A stretch of DNA of 64,000 nt from Gorsachius magnificus (GCA_034008185.1 CM067084.1:59410599-59474598), one strand, 5' to 3'; counted from the first letter of the stretch, positions 14,561 to 25,807 are shown. Translations and numbers: made by a program. The notes: generated by a model not told the origin, from the sequence alone.

Positions 14561-15036
14561 GCTGTTAAAGAGAGGAAAATGCTCCCACCTTCTTGTTCAT
14601 TTTTAACAACTAAAAATAAAAACTTCTATTACTGCAGTGCTTGGAGGTAATTAAAACTGAAGTTAAAACCAGAAAAAACACCCTAACAATAAAAAAAAGG
14701 CAGTGAAAATATTAATGTGCAAAGCCAGATAATTATCTTTCCTTTACAAAAAATACCCTCATGTTACAAAAAAGACTTTCAGACACTTACTCATCAGTAA
14801 AAATTTCTAAACCTACATGTCCCTCAGATACCAGCCAGACTGTTATCCCAGTATACACTAAAGAACATAATTTTCTACTTTCAAAAGAGTCTAATAATAT
14901 TTTTTCAAATGATATTCACATGTTTTCCCTCTTGATTAATGTTGCTGTCTGGTCAACATCTGAAGGCATTGTCTTTTCTTTGAAAGAAAAATTTGGAGTG
15001 ATCTAGAAGAGCACTCAGTAGGCTAGAAGGACATGC

Positions 15037-15060
<24 letters not shown>
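15037..15060 (+). repeat. Poly(A) run, 24 bases
   Basis: Uninterrupted run of 24 A followed by GAGAAAAGG. No retroelement body was recognised just upstream. It could be an unrecognised retroposed tail or a plain microsatellite, and its length is likely to vary between individuals. Confidence 0.85.
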
Positions 15061-15067
<7 letters not shown>

Positions 15068-18000
15068 GGTTATGGTGCTTTTAAACTCCTTGGGATTCAG
15101 CAATTTCCACCTGGAACTGAAAATCCAGTGACCCTATCCCCTGAAACCTGGATCAATGAAGTAAACCAGATTACATGCTCAGGAGTACCCAGCTTATGTT
15201 TTAGAGGGATAACAAAGACATTTCCCTGGATACATTACCACAGCAGGTTAAAGAGACTTTTAGTTTTCTTCAGAACATAAATATTTCCCAAGCTTATTAA
15301 AAACAAAGATTAATAAACTGAAGGAATTTAGTATCTGTGATGCAGTTATTAATACTGTCAGCATGTCAAAAAAATAGCTTTTTATAGTAAATATTGAGGT
15401 ACTCCTGAAATAGTCTTTAACATATAGAGGCATAGAGCTTTGGGAGAAAAGTGAAGGTCTAAAGTTTCACACTGATTTTTCTTTATTTCTCTTTTTCTTT
15501 TCTGATAACATGGTCCCTAACTGGGATTTTAGTATTCACAGAAATTGTGAGTTTATGAGTGTACATTAATGGCATGAAACCAGATGTTAAGCAGGAGATG
15601 TTCTAGGGGACAAACTGTTACAAATAAATTATGAGTTTTGCCATTTAATTCTATTATTACTTTGCAGTGAATTAAACACAGACTACTTTTAATTTATTTT
15701 TCTACATAATCTTCTTCTTACCTTGACTGGAGAGATGGGCAACATGAGGTGGTCTGGTCCATCCCTTAAAGATATTGCTTCAGCTCATTCTGATGTTTTG
15801 TAGTTTGAATTCTACCTGCTTTGTCAATGATACAATGGAATTCCATCCATCAAGAATTGAAGAGATTTTTTTTTTCTTTTGTGATGTGGTGTCTGGGTTG
15901 TCTCCAGGGTTTGTTTTAGCTACCAGAAAATAAATATATTATGAGAAAACTTCTTTAGTTCCTGTAACTGCTACTTAGGACTGCTATTTGGGTTCAGCTG
16001 TAGGAACAGGTGTAATGCTACCATCATCAGAAATTATTATTTTTTGTCTTCTGGAGACAGAACAAATTATTCTGTGTTTTTAATGATATATTCTTTTGAC
16101 ATACAATACTTCAATCATTAAGAAGCAACAGTAGTGGAAGAGTTAGAGTGAACTTCATAATCTATTAGGAACTGAAACTTGTAGAATTCTCATAAGATAA
16201 AAAGTTCTCTTAAATGGTTCCTTTCACTGTTTAGACAAGGAGAGATATTGCATTATGTATGACATTTTGTTCATGAAAGAAGAAAGAAATAGTCTCTGAA
16301 GTTTTGGGTGAAAAGCTTAACCTGTATCAAAGTGATTAAAAGAAATAAAAAAAAAGTGACTCTGCAATGCACATTTAAACTAATCTTCCAGCAAGAATGT
16401 TTTATGATTAGCTAATTCTGCTTTTGGGGGCTGGAGGGTGACTTAGCTGTGGTGTTAAGTCTGATTACTTTGGAACGCTCTTTCAGATATTTTAAATGGA
16501 ATTGAAAGAACACGGATGGCTCTAAAATAACTTACTGCATTTGGACACAAGCTGGTGTTCAATTATTTAAAAAGGAAATCTATGACAAATATCAAATGGG
16601 AAAAATAATCCAATTTTATGTGTACCAGAAAATAAGAGAGATATTTTATGAATTATTTTATGAAGGCTTAAGAATTAGCAATCTCAAAGTACCATATGCA
16701 AAGTAAGATTAAATTGAAATAATGCTTCTTTAAGTATGTTAGACTTACACTAATTTAAGATGACACAAACTTAATATTTTTTTCAATTAATATTGCTGTT
16801 TATTATTAATTATTAATGTTAATATTGCAGATACATAACTGAATTTTGAAAGAAAATCCAAACTGTGGTACAGTTATGATTAGCAAAATAACAAATGTAA
16901 AACACTATGGAAAGTACTGAACATCTGCAGTTATAATTACTCTGTGAATGTTGTTATTGCACAAATTCACTGGAGTATCTGAATCATATTTTTAAAATTT
17001 TGTATAATTGACTACTATAGAAAAAGTAAATATTCCTCTAATAGATTTCCTAGAGGACAACTCACTCTGTGATACATGCACATGTGAGTCTCTGAATACA
17101 AAGGTGCCTTTACTTCTGGACCCAGTGAGCCATACAATAGGGACAGATGATTGAAAGAAAGTTCAAAGGCTGGAACCATGTTGTTGCAAAGGGTTATGCT
17201 GTTTGTGTTTCCCATGGTAACTCGAGGTGGTGTCTCAGCAGCTCATGGTGGTTTGCGTCCTCCCACACCAGCATATTCACATGTCCAGTATTACATCAGC
17301 ATAGTTCTCACGTCTACTGTGTAAAATTATCCTATCATAGGGTTTGCAGGTGAACTGAATCTTATGCCTTTTTTCAGGAAACGTGTGTTGGCTGTTCATT
17401 CTAGTGTTCTTACATTGATGGGGAAATTTGAAGGCCTTTGGTACAAAGGTCAGAAAGTATTCCTATCTGCTAATGTAACATTTCAGTCAGAAATCTGGCC
17501 AGAAGTTTCAATATGGGATGTATGATTTTTTTTTTTACTTCCTGTTAATGTTCAAAATTATCTTACTCTATTTTAAAGGCTTTAGATTATCCAGCTTTTG
17601 ATCTCTTTTTCTTCTCTTACTTTTTTCTATTACCTTTTCCTCCTTTGTTCTATTCAAGGCAGAGTCCTAACAAACTCCCCTGTCTTTCCCTTTACTCAGC
17701 CAATCTACTGATGACATGATCTGCAACGGAGTAAAACTCTCGAAAGTCTTTTACAGTGCCAGTTCCATACTCTTCTAACTGTGGAATTAACTTCATGACT
17801 TGGAGGTTTTCCTTAATGTGTACAAAAATGTTTGCTATATTTCATCTCCCCAAATCCTTAAGTATTTTGTTTGAAAGTCCAGTGTTTTACTCAGAGTTTT
17901 ACAAAATAAAACTTTGGCACCCAAAGAGAAATATTGTGACTTGTTTGTTCTAGTTAGCTGGATTGCTTACCTTATCTGATTGGAGCGGAAAAGCCTTAGG

Positions 18001-20155
18001 TTACACAGTACATAAGGTAAGAACCTTTTCCATCTATCTTTTCAACAAAATAGCTGGTGCGGTGCTGATACTACTGTAATAGCAAAAAGAGCAAATCTTC
18101 AGATAGTGGAATCATTCCATTGACTTTGAGGAACTGAGTAGTCAAAATAAAAAATAGGAAAATCAGAGAAAAACATTAACTTTACTTACTTTCTTTACTT
18201 ATTGCAAACTGGAAATTATAGTTTTAACTTACATCGACCATGTTTCAATGCAATTTTTTAAAATTGCATATTTATAGCTGTGTCATTTTCTGTTATCAAA
18301 TTAGTTTCTAAGATGACATGTAAATATTCTAAAGCTGTGCACTGTTAGTGCAATGGAAAGACTTTTGAGGTTAGACTGGTGTGCTGTGCAGATGTGAGAT
18401 CACAAGCGTTTCTTTGTAGAAAAGATAAGTAGTGTTGTTTGTCTCCAGACTGAACATTTAAAATATAAAATAAAACTGCTCAGGCTCAAAAAGCATTGTG
18501 AGTACACTAGGTTTTTGCATGAATGTTTTAAATTAATCTTTGGTAATGTCTCATGTGAAATATCCTAACCTTATCTGGCAGTTTTCACTGAAGACAGTAA
18601 TTTACTTTTATGTGTAAAAATGCTCTTGTATTATTAAGAAGAGGACTGCAAGAGATGTGTTTATTATAAGATAATAATACTCCTGAGGGAAAAGAGACAC
18701 TTAAAGTAGCTGTATCTTGAAATGCTTCAGGAGTCTGATTGATCTGTAATCAGCAAGGTTTGGATAAAATACACATGAAAGTAATAAAACACCCACAGAG
18801 AGAAGCTGTCTGGGAACATTACAAATTACATGCTTCTGGAGGCATTTGCTACATGTGATATCTTCAGCATTTCTGAATTAATGAAAGTTTTTCGTATTGC
18901 TGAGAAGTGAGTGTCCAAAACTCTCAGCTCAAAACTGCTATCATCAAAGAAAGAAAATGAAAGTCTAGGTACAATTTAACTGTGTAGTCTACATTATATT
19001 CCCACTAACTCTGAATGCAAAAAAGAAACCTGAAGTCTTTCCAAAATTTTCAAGAGGATCAAGCCTGGACCAGGAAAAATCAGGACTTTTTATGACCAAG
19101 GCTAATTAAAAGGATACCAGCATGCAATATTGATACATTTGTTGAGTTACTGGAGTATAACGTATGCGTTTCATAGAGCTCTCATATTTGGGGTTTTTTT
19201 TGTCCTAGATTGAGATGCAAATGAAAACCAGAATAGTTTTTAACCTTAAATTTTAAATAAAACATATGATTTCCTCAAAGTTCTTATTGAAAAATAGGAA
19301 TAAAGGAGGAAGATCTCTAGTAGGTAATTTAACAGGTCATTTAACTAATTTGTGCAACAGTTTTAACAATATTGAGGTTTTCCTACAACTCTAATGGAAA
19401 ATTGAGTGTTTGAAAAGCTCATGCAGCAAGTAGTGATTTGAAATACTTGCTAAAATACAGGCTGTTTATAATTCTGACTTCATTGGTGCCAAATACTTTC
19501 ATTCAGCTATCTAAATTTTTTGCCAACCCCCTTCTCTTCCACAGTGTAGTAGGGAAGTCCTGTACTAGTACTAGTTTTGTGGAACATTTTCAGAACTGGG
19601 ACAAAATAAGATCTTTTTTTATGGGTAGTGGTTGTTGACTTCTTTGTAGAAAATGAGAACTAAAAGATTTGTTGATACAAACATGTAGGCAACTGGATTA
19701 TAAATAACATGGAGGCAGCTGTCTGAAAGCATGATTGGGATATTTTCTGAAGGAAATTTGTGAGATATTGCAATTTGCATTAAAAAATGCCCTGCAGTTT
19801 ATAAAATTGAATTCATAAGTATTCAAGAACACACTAGCTAGTGTCATTCTCTTCCAGTCCCATGAGATTCTCTTAGTGGCAAATATGACAATTTAATTTT
19901 GATAATCATAGGTCAGTAAAAACCTTTTTGCAGGAAACATGCAATGAGAAGCTAGAGATTTTGGAAAACATTAAATTATAATCCCCCTTTCTATTCAAAA
20001 TTAGTTTAGCTGGTCTTGATTTTTGTTTTTCGCTCCAGACTCTGTGCAGGCTATTTAACAGCATATATATATGCACCTTGAATGTCATGTATATCCAAAC
20101 ATCTGTTCTCCAAATTAATATAGCTATTTTGAAAAACTCTTGGCATATACAAGAC

Positions 20156-20708
20156 TGTTGTGGTTTAACCCATCAGGCAGCAGAATCCCACACAGCTGCT
20201 CACTCACTCCCCCCCTCCCTCAGTGGAATGGGGGAGAGAATTGGGAAAAAAAAAAGTGAAGCCCATGGGTTGAGGTAAAGACAGTGTAATAAAACAGCAG
20301 AGGAAAAGAATAACAATAATAATAATAATTATCGTAATACTATATACAGAATGTATAAAATAAGTGATACACAATGCAATTGCTCACCACGCACTGACCG
20401 ATGCTCATCCCATCCTGAGCAGTGATCACTCTCCCCCCCTGGCCAAATCCCCTCAAGCATGATGTCATATGGTCTGGAATAGCCCTTTAGCCAGTTGGGG
20501 TCAGCTGTCCTGGCTGTGCCCCCTCCCAGCTTCTTGTGCCCCTGGCATAGCAGGGGAAGCTGAAAAGTCCTTGACTGGTGTAAGCCCTGCTTAGCAACAA
20601 CTAAACCATCAGTGTGTTATCAACATTATTCTAGTGCTAAATCCAAAACACAGCACTATGCCAGCTATGAGGAAGAAAATTAACTCTGTCCCAGCCGAAA
20701 TAAGGACA
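20156..20708 (-). mobile_element. Solo LTR of an avian endogenous retrovirus, copy 1
   Basis: A 553-bp element starting TGTTGTGGTTTAACCC and ending GAAATAAGGACA on the plus strand. Its termini match those of the LTRs at 24866 and 42146. The 42146 copy reads TGTCCTGG...ACGACA on its own strand, so this copy lies on the minus strand. Both flanks carry AAGAC (20151-20155 and 20709-20713), a perfect 5-bp target duplication. Inside are the family's (AAT)n stretch near 20310-20330 and the C-rich block near 20210-20220. Where the other two copies have ATTAAA on the element strand, this one reads ATTACA (20285-20290), so its polyadenylation signal looks damaged. It is more diverged than the other two, suggesting an older insertion or another subfamily. 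No primer-binding site, polypurine tract or gag-pol sequence adjoins it. A 5-bp duplication suits the ERVL class, but class assignment is inference. Confidence 0.88.
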
Positions 20709-20873
20709 AAGACCTATAGTTCAAACAACTCTCAGTACCTCATACTTTAGATTAATTTTTCCAGTTATCAGACATTGTAAACGTGTCTAATGATTGCAGA
20801 ATATATATACCATTTCTACTGTAAAGAAATAGTAGTCACTTCTCAGTGAAGCTGAAGAAAATTGAAATAACTC

Positions 20874-21298
20874 AGGTGAGGAATAAACAGATACACTGCT
20901 ACAGGCTGAGGAATAACTGCTTGGAAAGCAGCTTTGTGGAGAACCTCCTGGGGACCCTGGTAGACAACAAGTTAAAAACAAGCAGGAGTGTACCCTTGTG
21001 GCAAAGGCGGTCAACAGTGCCATGGGCTGCATTGGGCAGAGTGTTGCCAGCAGCGCTGGTGGGACACACCTGGGGTGCTGTGTCCACACATGGGTTCCCC
21101 AGCACAAGAGAGACGTGGAGGGAACTCAGTGAAAGGCCACAAAGCTGATGAAGAGGTTGGAGCATTTGTCATATGAGGAGAAGCTGAGAGATCTGTTTAG
21201 CTGTTTAGGCTACAGAAGGTAAAAACCATGGGGGAATCTTATCAATAACTGTAAATGCCTGAAGGGAGAGTGTAGAGAAGACAGAGCCAGGCTCTAGG
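20874..21298 (+). mobile_element. CR1 LINE fragment, ORF2 3' part
   Basis: On the plus strand the sequence follows the C-terminal ORF2 region of CR1: the CTGGTAGACAACAAG block, the ATGGGCTGCATTGGGCAGAG block, CACCTGGGGTGCTGTGTCC, ATATGAGGAGAAGCTGAGAGA and, at the end, CTTATCAATAACTGTAAATG. Several indels and stops break the frame, so it cannot be translated. The element stops before the CR1 3' tail, so it is truncated at both ends; loss of the 3' end is not explained by normal 5' truncation during reverse transcription and points to a later deletion. It begins 166 bp after the solo LTR. Confidence 0.85.
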
Positions 21299-22270
21299 AT
21301 GTTCTAGTAATTTTGTATTTGATAGAAATTTCTGAATATGATTTCTCTTGGGCAGTATACATGGATCCTTTATCTTTTTAAAGTAGATGTTTTACTGTAA
21401 TTATGATTTTTTTTTAAAACCTCTATACTACATTTCAAATATCAGTTTGCATACCTGCACAAAGTCTTGAAAATTAAATCAGGAACATTTTGATTGCAGC
21501 AGTGCTGCTTTTTCTAACTAGCTTAATACAAACAATTGGCTTGAATGGGTATTCTTTAAAGGACAACTGGGGCCCTGAAATTAATGGCAGCAGCAGCAAA
21601 AACAACAGGTTTCCCATGTAGATATCTGCAGGCAGAAGAGACAATCTCTGGCAAGGATCATAGTCAAGTCGTGCTGCTGACAGGGATTGCCCCTGAATAT
21701 AATTCTTTTTTTCATTTCCAGTTGTTTTTTTGTCAGTTGCTGGCAAAGATCTGTGCCAGGAAGAACACTGTGAGAGAAAGTGAAGTACTCTGACAAAATT
21801 AGAGATGGATAAGTGCCAACATATGTCTGCTTTTTGAGGACTGAGGGAACTACTGTGCTGGCACATATCAACATAGCTTCACACCAAAAACATTTACAGA
21901 AAGGAAAAAAGCCAAGATAGCAAAAATATCATAAAGGCAGTTCACTGGTGATTTTAATATGATTTAATTTGCTAATTGAGAAAAACGCTGGTGCAATTTA
22001 CCCAGCTTGCACATGCTACTGAGTCTTAACAGTCCTGTAGAGAAAGGAATATCTATTTGAACCAAATGAGTGCTATTGACTTGAAATCAAAAGCTGATTT
22101 TTCATTTTGATATAAACAAAGTTTAGACATTTAATGATAAATCAATAAATAATAAATCAGGTTGTGTTACTTATTTAACTACGTCTGATAGCTTTTTTGC
22201 CCAAGGTTGTTTCCTGTCTTCCTGTCTTCCAAGATACTGGGTAAGAACCAGGATTTTTAAAATCAGTCAG
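21299..22270. other. Unique sequence between CR1 fragments, no gene supported
   Basis: It contains the longest frame outside recognised repeats (minus strand, 21474-21866, 130 codons), overlapped by frames of 97 and 69 codons in other phases. That overlap in several frames suggests a locally stop-poor stretch rather than a gene. No motif, signal peptide or homology is recognised. Confidence 0.5.
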
Positions 22271-22274
22271 GAAC

Positions 22275-23035
22275 GAATATATCATATGCTTCCAGGTTCA
22301 GCAAAACAAGCTCATACTGTATTCATATATGCTGGGGACAACTGGCTACAGAGCATATCTGCAGGGAAAAAAATGGGCCTAGGGGTTCTGGTTAAGAACA
22401 AGTCGAATATGAGACAGTGGTGCACCATTGCGGTGACGAAGGTTCACCAGGTTTTGGACATTAGCAAGAATGTAGGCAACAGGTTAAGGAAAGAGATTTT
22501 TCTCCTCTATTCAATACCTGTAAAGCTGCATCCGGAATACCGTGCCCTGTTTTGGTCCCTCTGTTATGAGAGCTATGGTAACAAACTGGAACAATTCCAG
22601 CAGAGGATCACTAAGGTGGTTAAGGGGGATGGATGATACAGTGTACAAGAAGAGGCTGGAGGAGCTTGAGATTCTTGTTTAGACTACAGAAGGAAGCACT
22701 ACAGAGAGAAGAGGTACCTAACTACAATCTTCCGCTACCTAAGGGGACATAAAGCAAGCTGCAGCCAGACTATTCTCAGAGGCACACAATGTAAGGGCAG
22801 TGGTGACAATTTCAGCAAAGAAAATTCCAAGTAGATATGAGGAAAAAAATCTTCACCTTGGAAATTAATAAGCCCTGGAACAGGTATCCTAGAGAGGTTG
22901 TGGGATGTTCATCCTTGCTTATTTCCAAAATTTGGCTGTAAAAAGCCCTGAACAACCTGCTTTAATGTGAAGGTTAGGCTTGATCTGAGGAGTAGGTTGC
23001 ATTGGAAGACTCCTAGCATGAAATCTATATTTTTT
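22275..23035 (+). mobile_element. Old CR1 LINE copy, ORF2 C-terminus to near 3' end
   Basis: Read on the plus strand, the body follows CR1: a CTGGGGACAACTGGCTACAG block, GGTTCTGGTTAAGAACAAG, CTGGAACAATTCCAGCAGAGG, then CCTGGAACAGGTATCC and AGAGAGGTTGTGGGATGTTC near 22873-22911. One 116-codon frame (22286-22636) survives with CR1-like residues (SAGKKMGLGVLVKNKS, LHPEYRALFWS). The following ORF2 part is broken. The terminal 8-mer repeats are not recognisable, so the copy is old. It overlaps in content with the CR1 fragment at 20874, so the two are independent insertions rather than one split element. Confidence 0.82.
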
Positions 23036-23249
23036 CTATGTTTGTATATAAAATTCTCTTATACGATGGATAATTTTACTATACTTTTCTAATGGGACAT
23101 TTGCTTGTTTGTTTTTTGATTCAGATCATTAGTTTTCTCACTATATATTTTGATGGTATGAGCCTAAATTCTTTTTAAAAAGTGTTCTGATTTAACTTTG
23201 TTTAGTATTTCAAATACTCTCTTTCTTTACTGAATATGTTTGGAACTTG

Positions 23250-23640
23250 GAGTCATAGAATCAAAGAATAAGGCCTTTTGGAAAAGGCCTTTTTGGCTCC
23301 CTTTGTCACCAGGTCCCTTGCCCCACTGAGCCCCTAACCTTCCTTCTCCTGACAATGTACTTAGAGAAGCGTTTCATGTTGTCCTTCACCTCCTTTGCTA
23401 TCATCAGCTCCAGCTGAGCTTTCTACTCCATTTCTACATGAGTGGGCAATGTCTTTGTATTCCTCCCATATAGCCTGCCCCTGCTTCCACCATCTGTGTA
23501 TTTCCTTTTCATGTCCGAGCTCAGTCAGGAGCTCCATGTTCATCCATGCTTGCCTTCTGCCATGCCTGCTTGACATTTTGCCCATTGAAACGGACCATTC
23601 TTCTCTACGAAGCTATACTTGAAGGGCAATAAATAAACTA
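23250..23640 (-). mobile_element. CR1 LINE fragment with internal deletion
   Basis: The plus strand opens with TCATAGAATCAAAGAATAAGG, the reverse complement of a CR1 3' tail, then jumps directly into the middle of ORF2. On the minus strand, 23585 down to 23361 encodes a CR1-like stretch (RQAWMNMELLTEL, WKQGQAIWEEYKD). The reading continues in a shifted frame as ELELMIAKEVKDNMKRFSKY, so there is a frameshift near 23405. The region between mid-ORF2 and the 3' end is missing. A near-perfect palindrome (23270-23291) sits at the junction. The boundary on the 23640 side is approximate. Confidence 0.75.
23270..23291. repeat. 22-bp palindrome at CR1 deletion junction
   Basis: AAGGCCTTTT (23270-23279) and AAAAGGCCTT (23282-23291) are perfect inverted copies around a central GG. 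It lies exactly where CR1 tail-like sequence gives way to ORF2-like sequence, which fits a hairpin-linked or templated-repair deletion, though this is inference. Confidence 0.85.
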
Positions 23641-24074
23641 GGCTGAGGTTATAAACTACTATTTGCTTTCTTTTCTTACACAGTGATTACCCACATTTTC
23701 TAAAATTTATTAGGGATTTTTAATTAATATTTAACCCGTTTAAGTGTTTAATTTTATTATGTTATTTATTAATTGATCTAATTTTTCTTAGAGACTTTGG
23801 AATCTTCTGCTAAGTACTTTGAATACATCTACATGAATGTATTTTATAAGCCTTGTGCATTAAATCTTAGTAAAGCAGAAGGCATGATTGCCTCCAGAAT
23901 CATAAACAAACAGAAAATAATTCATGGGGACACCTCACAAGTTTATCTACCCCAGCTTGCTGCTCCTAAACATAGAAACTGAACCTGGTAGACTCTTGTC
24001 TTACTTGTTTCTGACAGAATCCAGTGATTCATATTCCAGTGCTTACTCTACCTCGCAGCTCATTTATTTTTTCT
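23641..24074. other. Unique sequence, no gene seen
   Basis: AT-rich, with two overlapping 61 and 74-codon frames that share no recognisable motif. The part after about 23930 could belong to the ancient LINE that follows, but the match is too weak to claim. Confidence 0.5.
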
Positions 24075-24378
24075 TAAATTTTAGCTCATTCCTTTTTGTT
24101 CTATTCCCCCTAGACATGGAGAACCTTCTATTCTGTGACAACCTTTAGCATGTAAGAACATTGTTATTTTTGATCTCTTCAAGTTTCCTCCATTATAAAC
24201 AAAGGAAACTCAATTAATTCAGTCTTCTGGGAATTTTTTTTTCTAGATTGCTTATCACTATTGCTGCTGTCTTCTGAACTTTCTCTAATTAGTGCCCACC
24301 TTTTCTGAAGCACAGTGCTCAAAAGTTAAACATGGTACTCCAGTTGAGACCTTTGCATTACAGAGAGGAAATATTTTT
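24075..24378 (-). mobile_element. Ancient CR1-type LINE remnant
   Basis: On the plus strand the order of words (CCCCCTAGACATGGAGAACC, TGTGACAACCTTTAGCATGT, AAACTCAATTAATTCAGTCT, TTGCTGCTGTCTTCTGAAC, TTAAACATGGTACTCCAGTT, TTGAGACCTTTGCATTACAG) follows the reverse complement of the 3' part of ORF2 in old amniote CR1/L3-like LINEs. Divergence is high and no frame is open. It differs from the younger CR1 copies nearby, so it is probably a much older insertion. The family call rests on recalled pattern, not on a database match. Confidence 0.6.
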
Positions 24379-24421
24379 TTGTCCTTTACATACAATATTT
24401 CTGTAACATAAATACAACTGC

Positions 24422-24439
24422 TTTTTTTTTTTTTTTTTT
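24422..24439 (+). repeat. Poly(T) run, 18 bases
   Basis: Uninterrupted run of 18 T about 45 bp beyond the ancient LINE remnant. Read on the minus strand it is a poly(A) run. CR1 elements do not normally have poly(A) tails, so it is probably unrelated. Confidence 0.85.
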
Positions 24440-24865
24440 AATACTCTGACAGTTTCAACTTGGTTCAAAGGAAGACCCCAAGGAATCTTAAAGGGAAATT
24501 TTTTGGTTGGATTAAATTTACTCATGATGTTTCTCAAGTCAGTCTTATTTCAGACATTTGGTTTCTGATTATGAAATGTGGGTGATACAGAGTTACATCG
24601 ATAATGTACCAGCAATCAAGATGTTGCACAGAAAGTATTGGACAACTTTGAGAAAATAAAAGGCTTGATATCTGTTATCACACAGCTGAAAACAAAAAGT
24701 GTATTTGCTGTGCTACGATACGTGTAGGAGAAGTATGTTGCAGTTAACTCTCACTCTTTTTGTCATGGTGAAGTGGTTAGATGTTGTTGTAACTACTGAC
24801 CTCAGTCAAGAGACAGTGATGATCTGCCTGTGGTAGATGGTTGAACTAATTGCATTTAGGAAGAT
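24440..24865. other. Unique sequence, nothing recognised
   Basis: No frame, repeat terminus or regulatory pattern stands out. It ends in AAGAT, the left target duplication of the following LTR. Confidence 0.55.
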
Positions 24866-25440
24866 TGTCGTGGTTAAACCCGGCTGGCAACTAAGCACCA
24901 CGCAGCCGCTCGCTCACTCCCCCCCCTCCCTCAGTGGGATGGGGGAGAGAATCGGGAAGGAGAAAAAGGTTAGAGCCGAGGGCTGAGATAAAGACAGTTT
25001 AATAAGAGAAAATAATAATAATAGTAATAATGAGAATGGTAACAAAATATACAGAATATACAAAATGAATGATGCACAATGCAATTGCTCACCACTCGCC
25101 AACCGATGCCCAGCCCGTCCTGAGCAGCGATCAGTACCCGAGCAGCGATCACTCTCCCCGCGACCGACCAACCCACCAACCCCCCCCCCCAGGCATGACG
25201 TTATATGGTATGGAATAGCTCTTTGGACAGTTTGGGTCCTAGCTGTGCTGTACTCCCAGCTTGTTATGCACCTGGCCGAGCAGGAGAAGCTCAAAAAGTC
25301 CTTGAGCAGTCTGAGCACTACTTGGCAACAACTAAAAACATCAGCGTGTTATCAACGTTCTTCTAGTACTGAATCCAAAGCACAGCACTATGCTATCTTC
25401 TGTGAAGAAAATTAACTCTATCCCAGCTGAAACCAGGACA
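24866..25440 (-). mobile_element. Solo LTR of an avian endogenous retrovirus, copy 2
   Basis: A 575-bp element from TGTCGTGGTTAAACCC to GAAACCAGGACA on the plus strand. It is the reverse of the LTR at 42146, so it lies on the minus strand. AAGAT flanks it on both sides (24861-24865 and 25441-25445), a perfect 5-bp target duplication. On the element strand an ATTAAA polyadenylation signal is intact (complement of 24998-25003). An (AAT)n stretch lies at 25006-25030. A GAGCAGCGATCA word occurs twice, at 25122 and 25140, with an 18-bp period, where the 42146 copy has one. Frames of 134 codons (minus) and 116 codons (plus) cross the LTR but are read-through of LTR sequence, not genes. Because each LTR at 20156 and 24866 has its own matching flanks, they are two separate solo insertions and not the ends of one provirus. 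Confidence 0.92.
25122..25151. repeat. 18-bp-period duplication inside LTR copy 2
   Basis: GAGCAGCGATCA at 25122-25133 recurs at 25140-25151. The corresponding region of the 42146 LTR carries a single related copy. It is probably a replication-slippage or subfamily-specific duplication in the transcriptional control part of the LTR. Confidence 0.75.
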
Positions 25441-25445
25441 AAGAT

Positions 25446-25799
25446 ACAGAATAATACTAAATTTACCTTAACAGTAGGTTCAAGAAAGGAGACATTTTCT
25501 TTGGAACAAACACTGAGTGCACAAAAGCAAGTAAGAGAACGTTTCCTTTTCAATGAGGCAAAGCATCAGTCAAATACAGGAGATTAATCTGACCTATTTG
25601 CATCTCCAGGAAGTGATACCACAGTTAATATAGTGAAAATTGCTTACTGAAATATACTAATTTTGAGGGAAAAATATTAAATTTTTCTAGAATCAGAGGA
25701 CTTCAGAGTGCAGAATGACTGTTCCACAAAGCAGATGTTATGTTTAATGTCTGTATTTTGGGACACACACTGATAATCTAGAACATAATTAAAATGAGA
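25446..25799. other. Spacer between solo LTR and long CR1, no gene seen
   Basis: Unique AT-rich sequence. The short frames starting in the LTR and running to about 25587 have no recognisable content. Confidence 0.55.
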
Positions 25800-25807
25800 A
25801 TGTCTGG

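Larger units (their letters stand above)
13814..20150. other. Unique AT-rich sequence, no gene seen
   Basis: No open frame with recognisable content. It includes a 24-base poly(A) run and a candidate conserved noncoding block near 14.3-14.6 kb, both listed separately. No CR1 or LTR sequence was noticed over this 6.3 kb. Confidence 0.55.

Noticed and set aside
21474..21866. 130-codon minus frame outside known repeats
   Set aside because: Overlapped by 97- and 69-codon frames in other phases, with no motif or splice context; a stop-poor chance stretch is more likely.
24914..25415. 134-codon (minus) and 116-codon (plus) frames
   Set aside because: Both cross the solo LTR at 24866-25440; LTR sequence, not coding genes.
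20156..25440. Full-length provirus bounded by two LTRs
   Set aside because: Each LTR has its own matching 5-bp flanks and the interior lacks retroviral genes, primer-binding site and polypurine tract.
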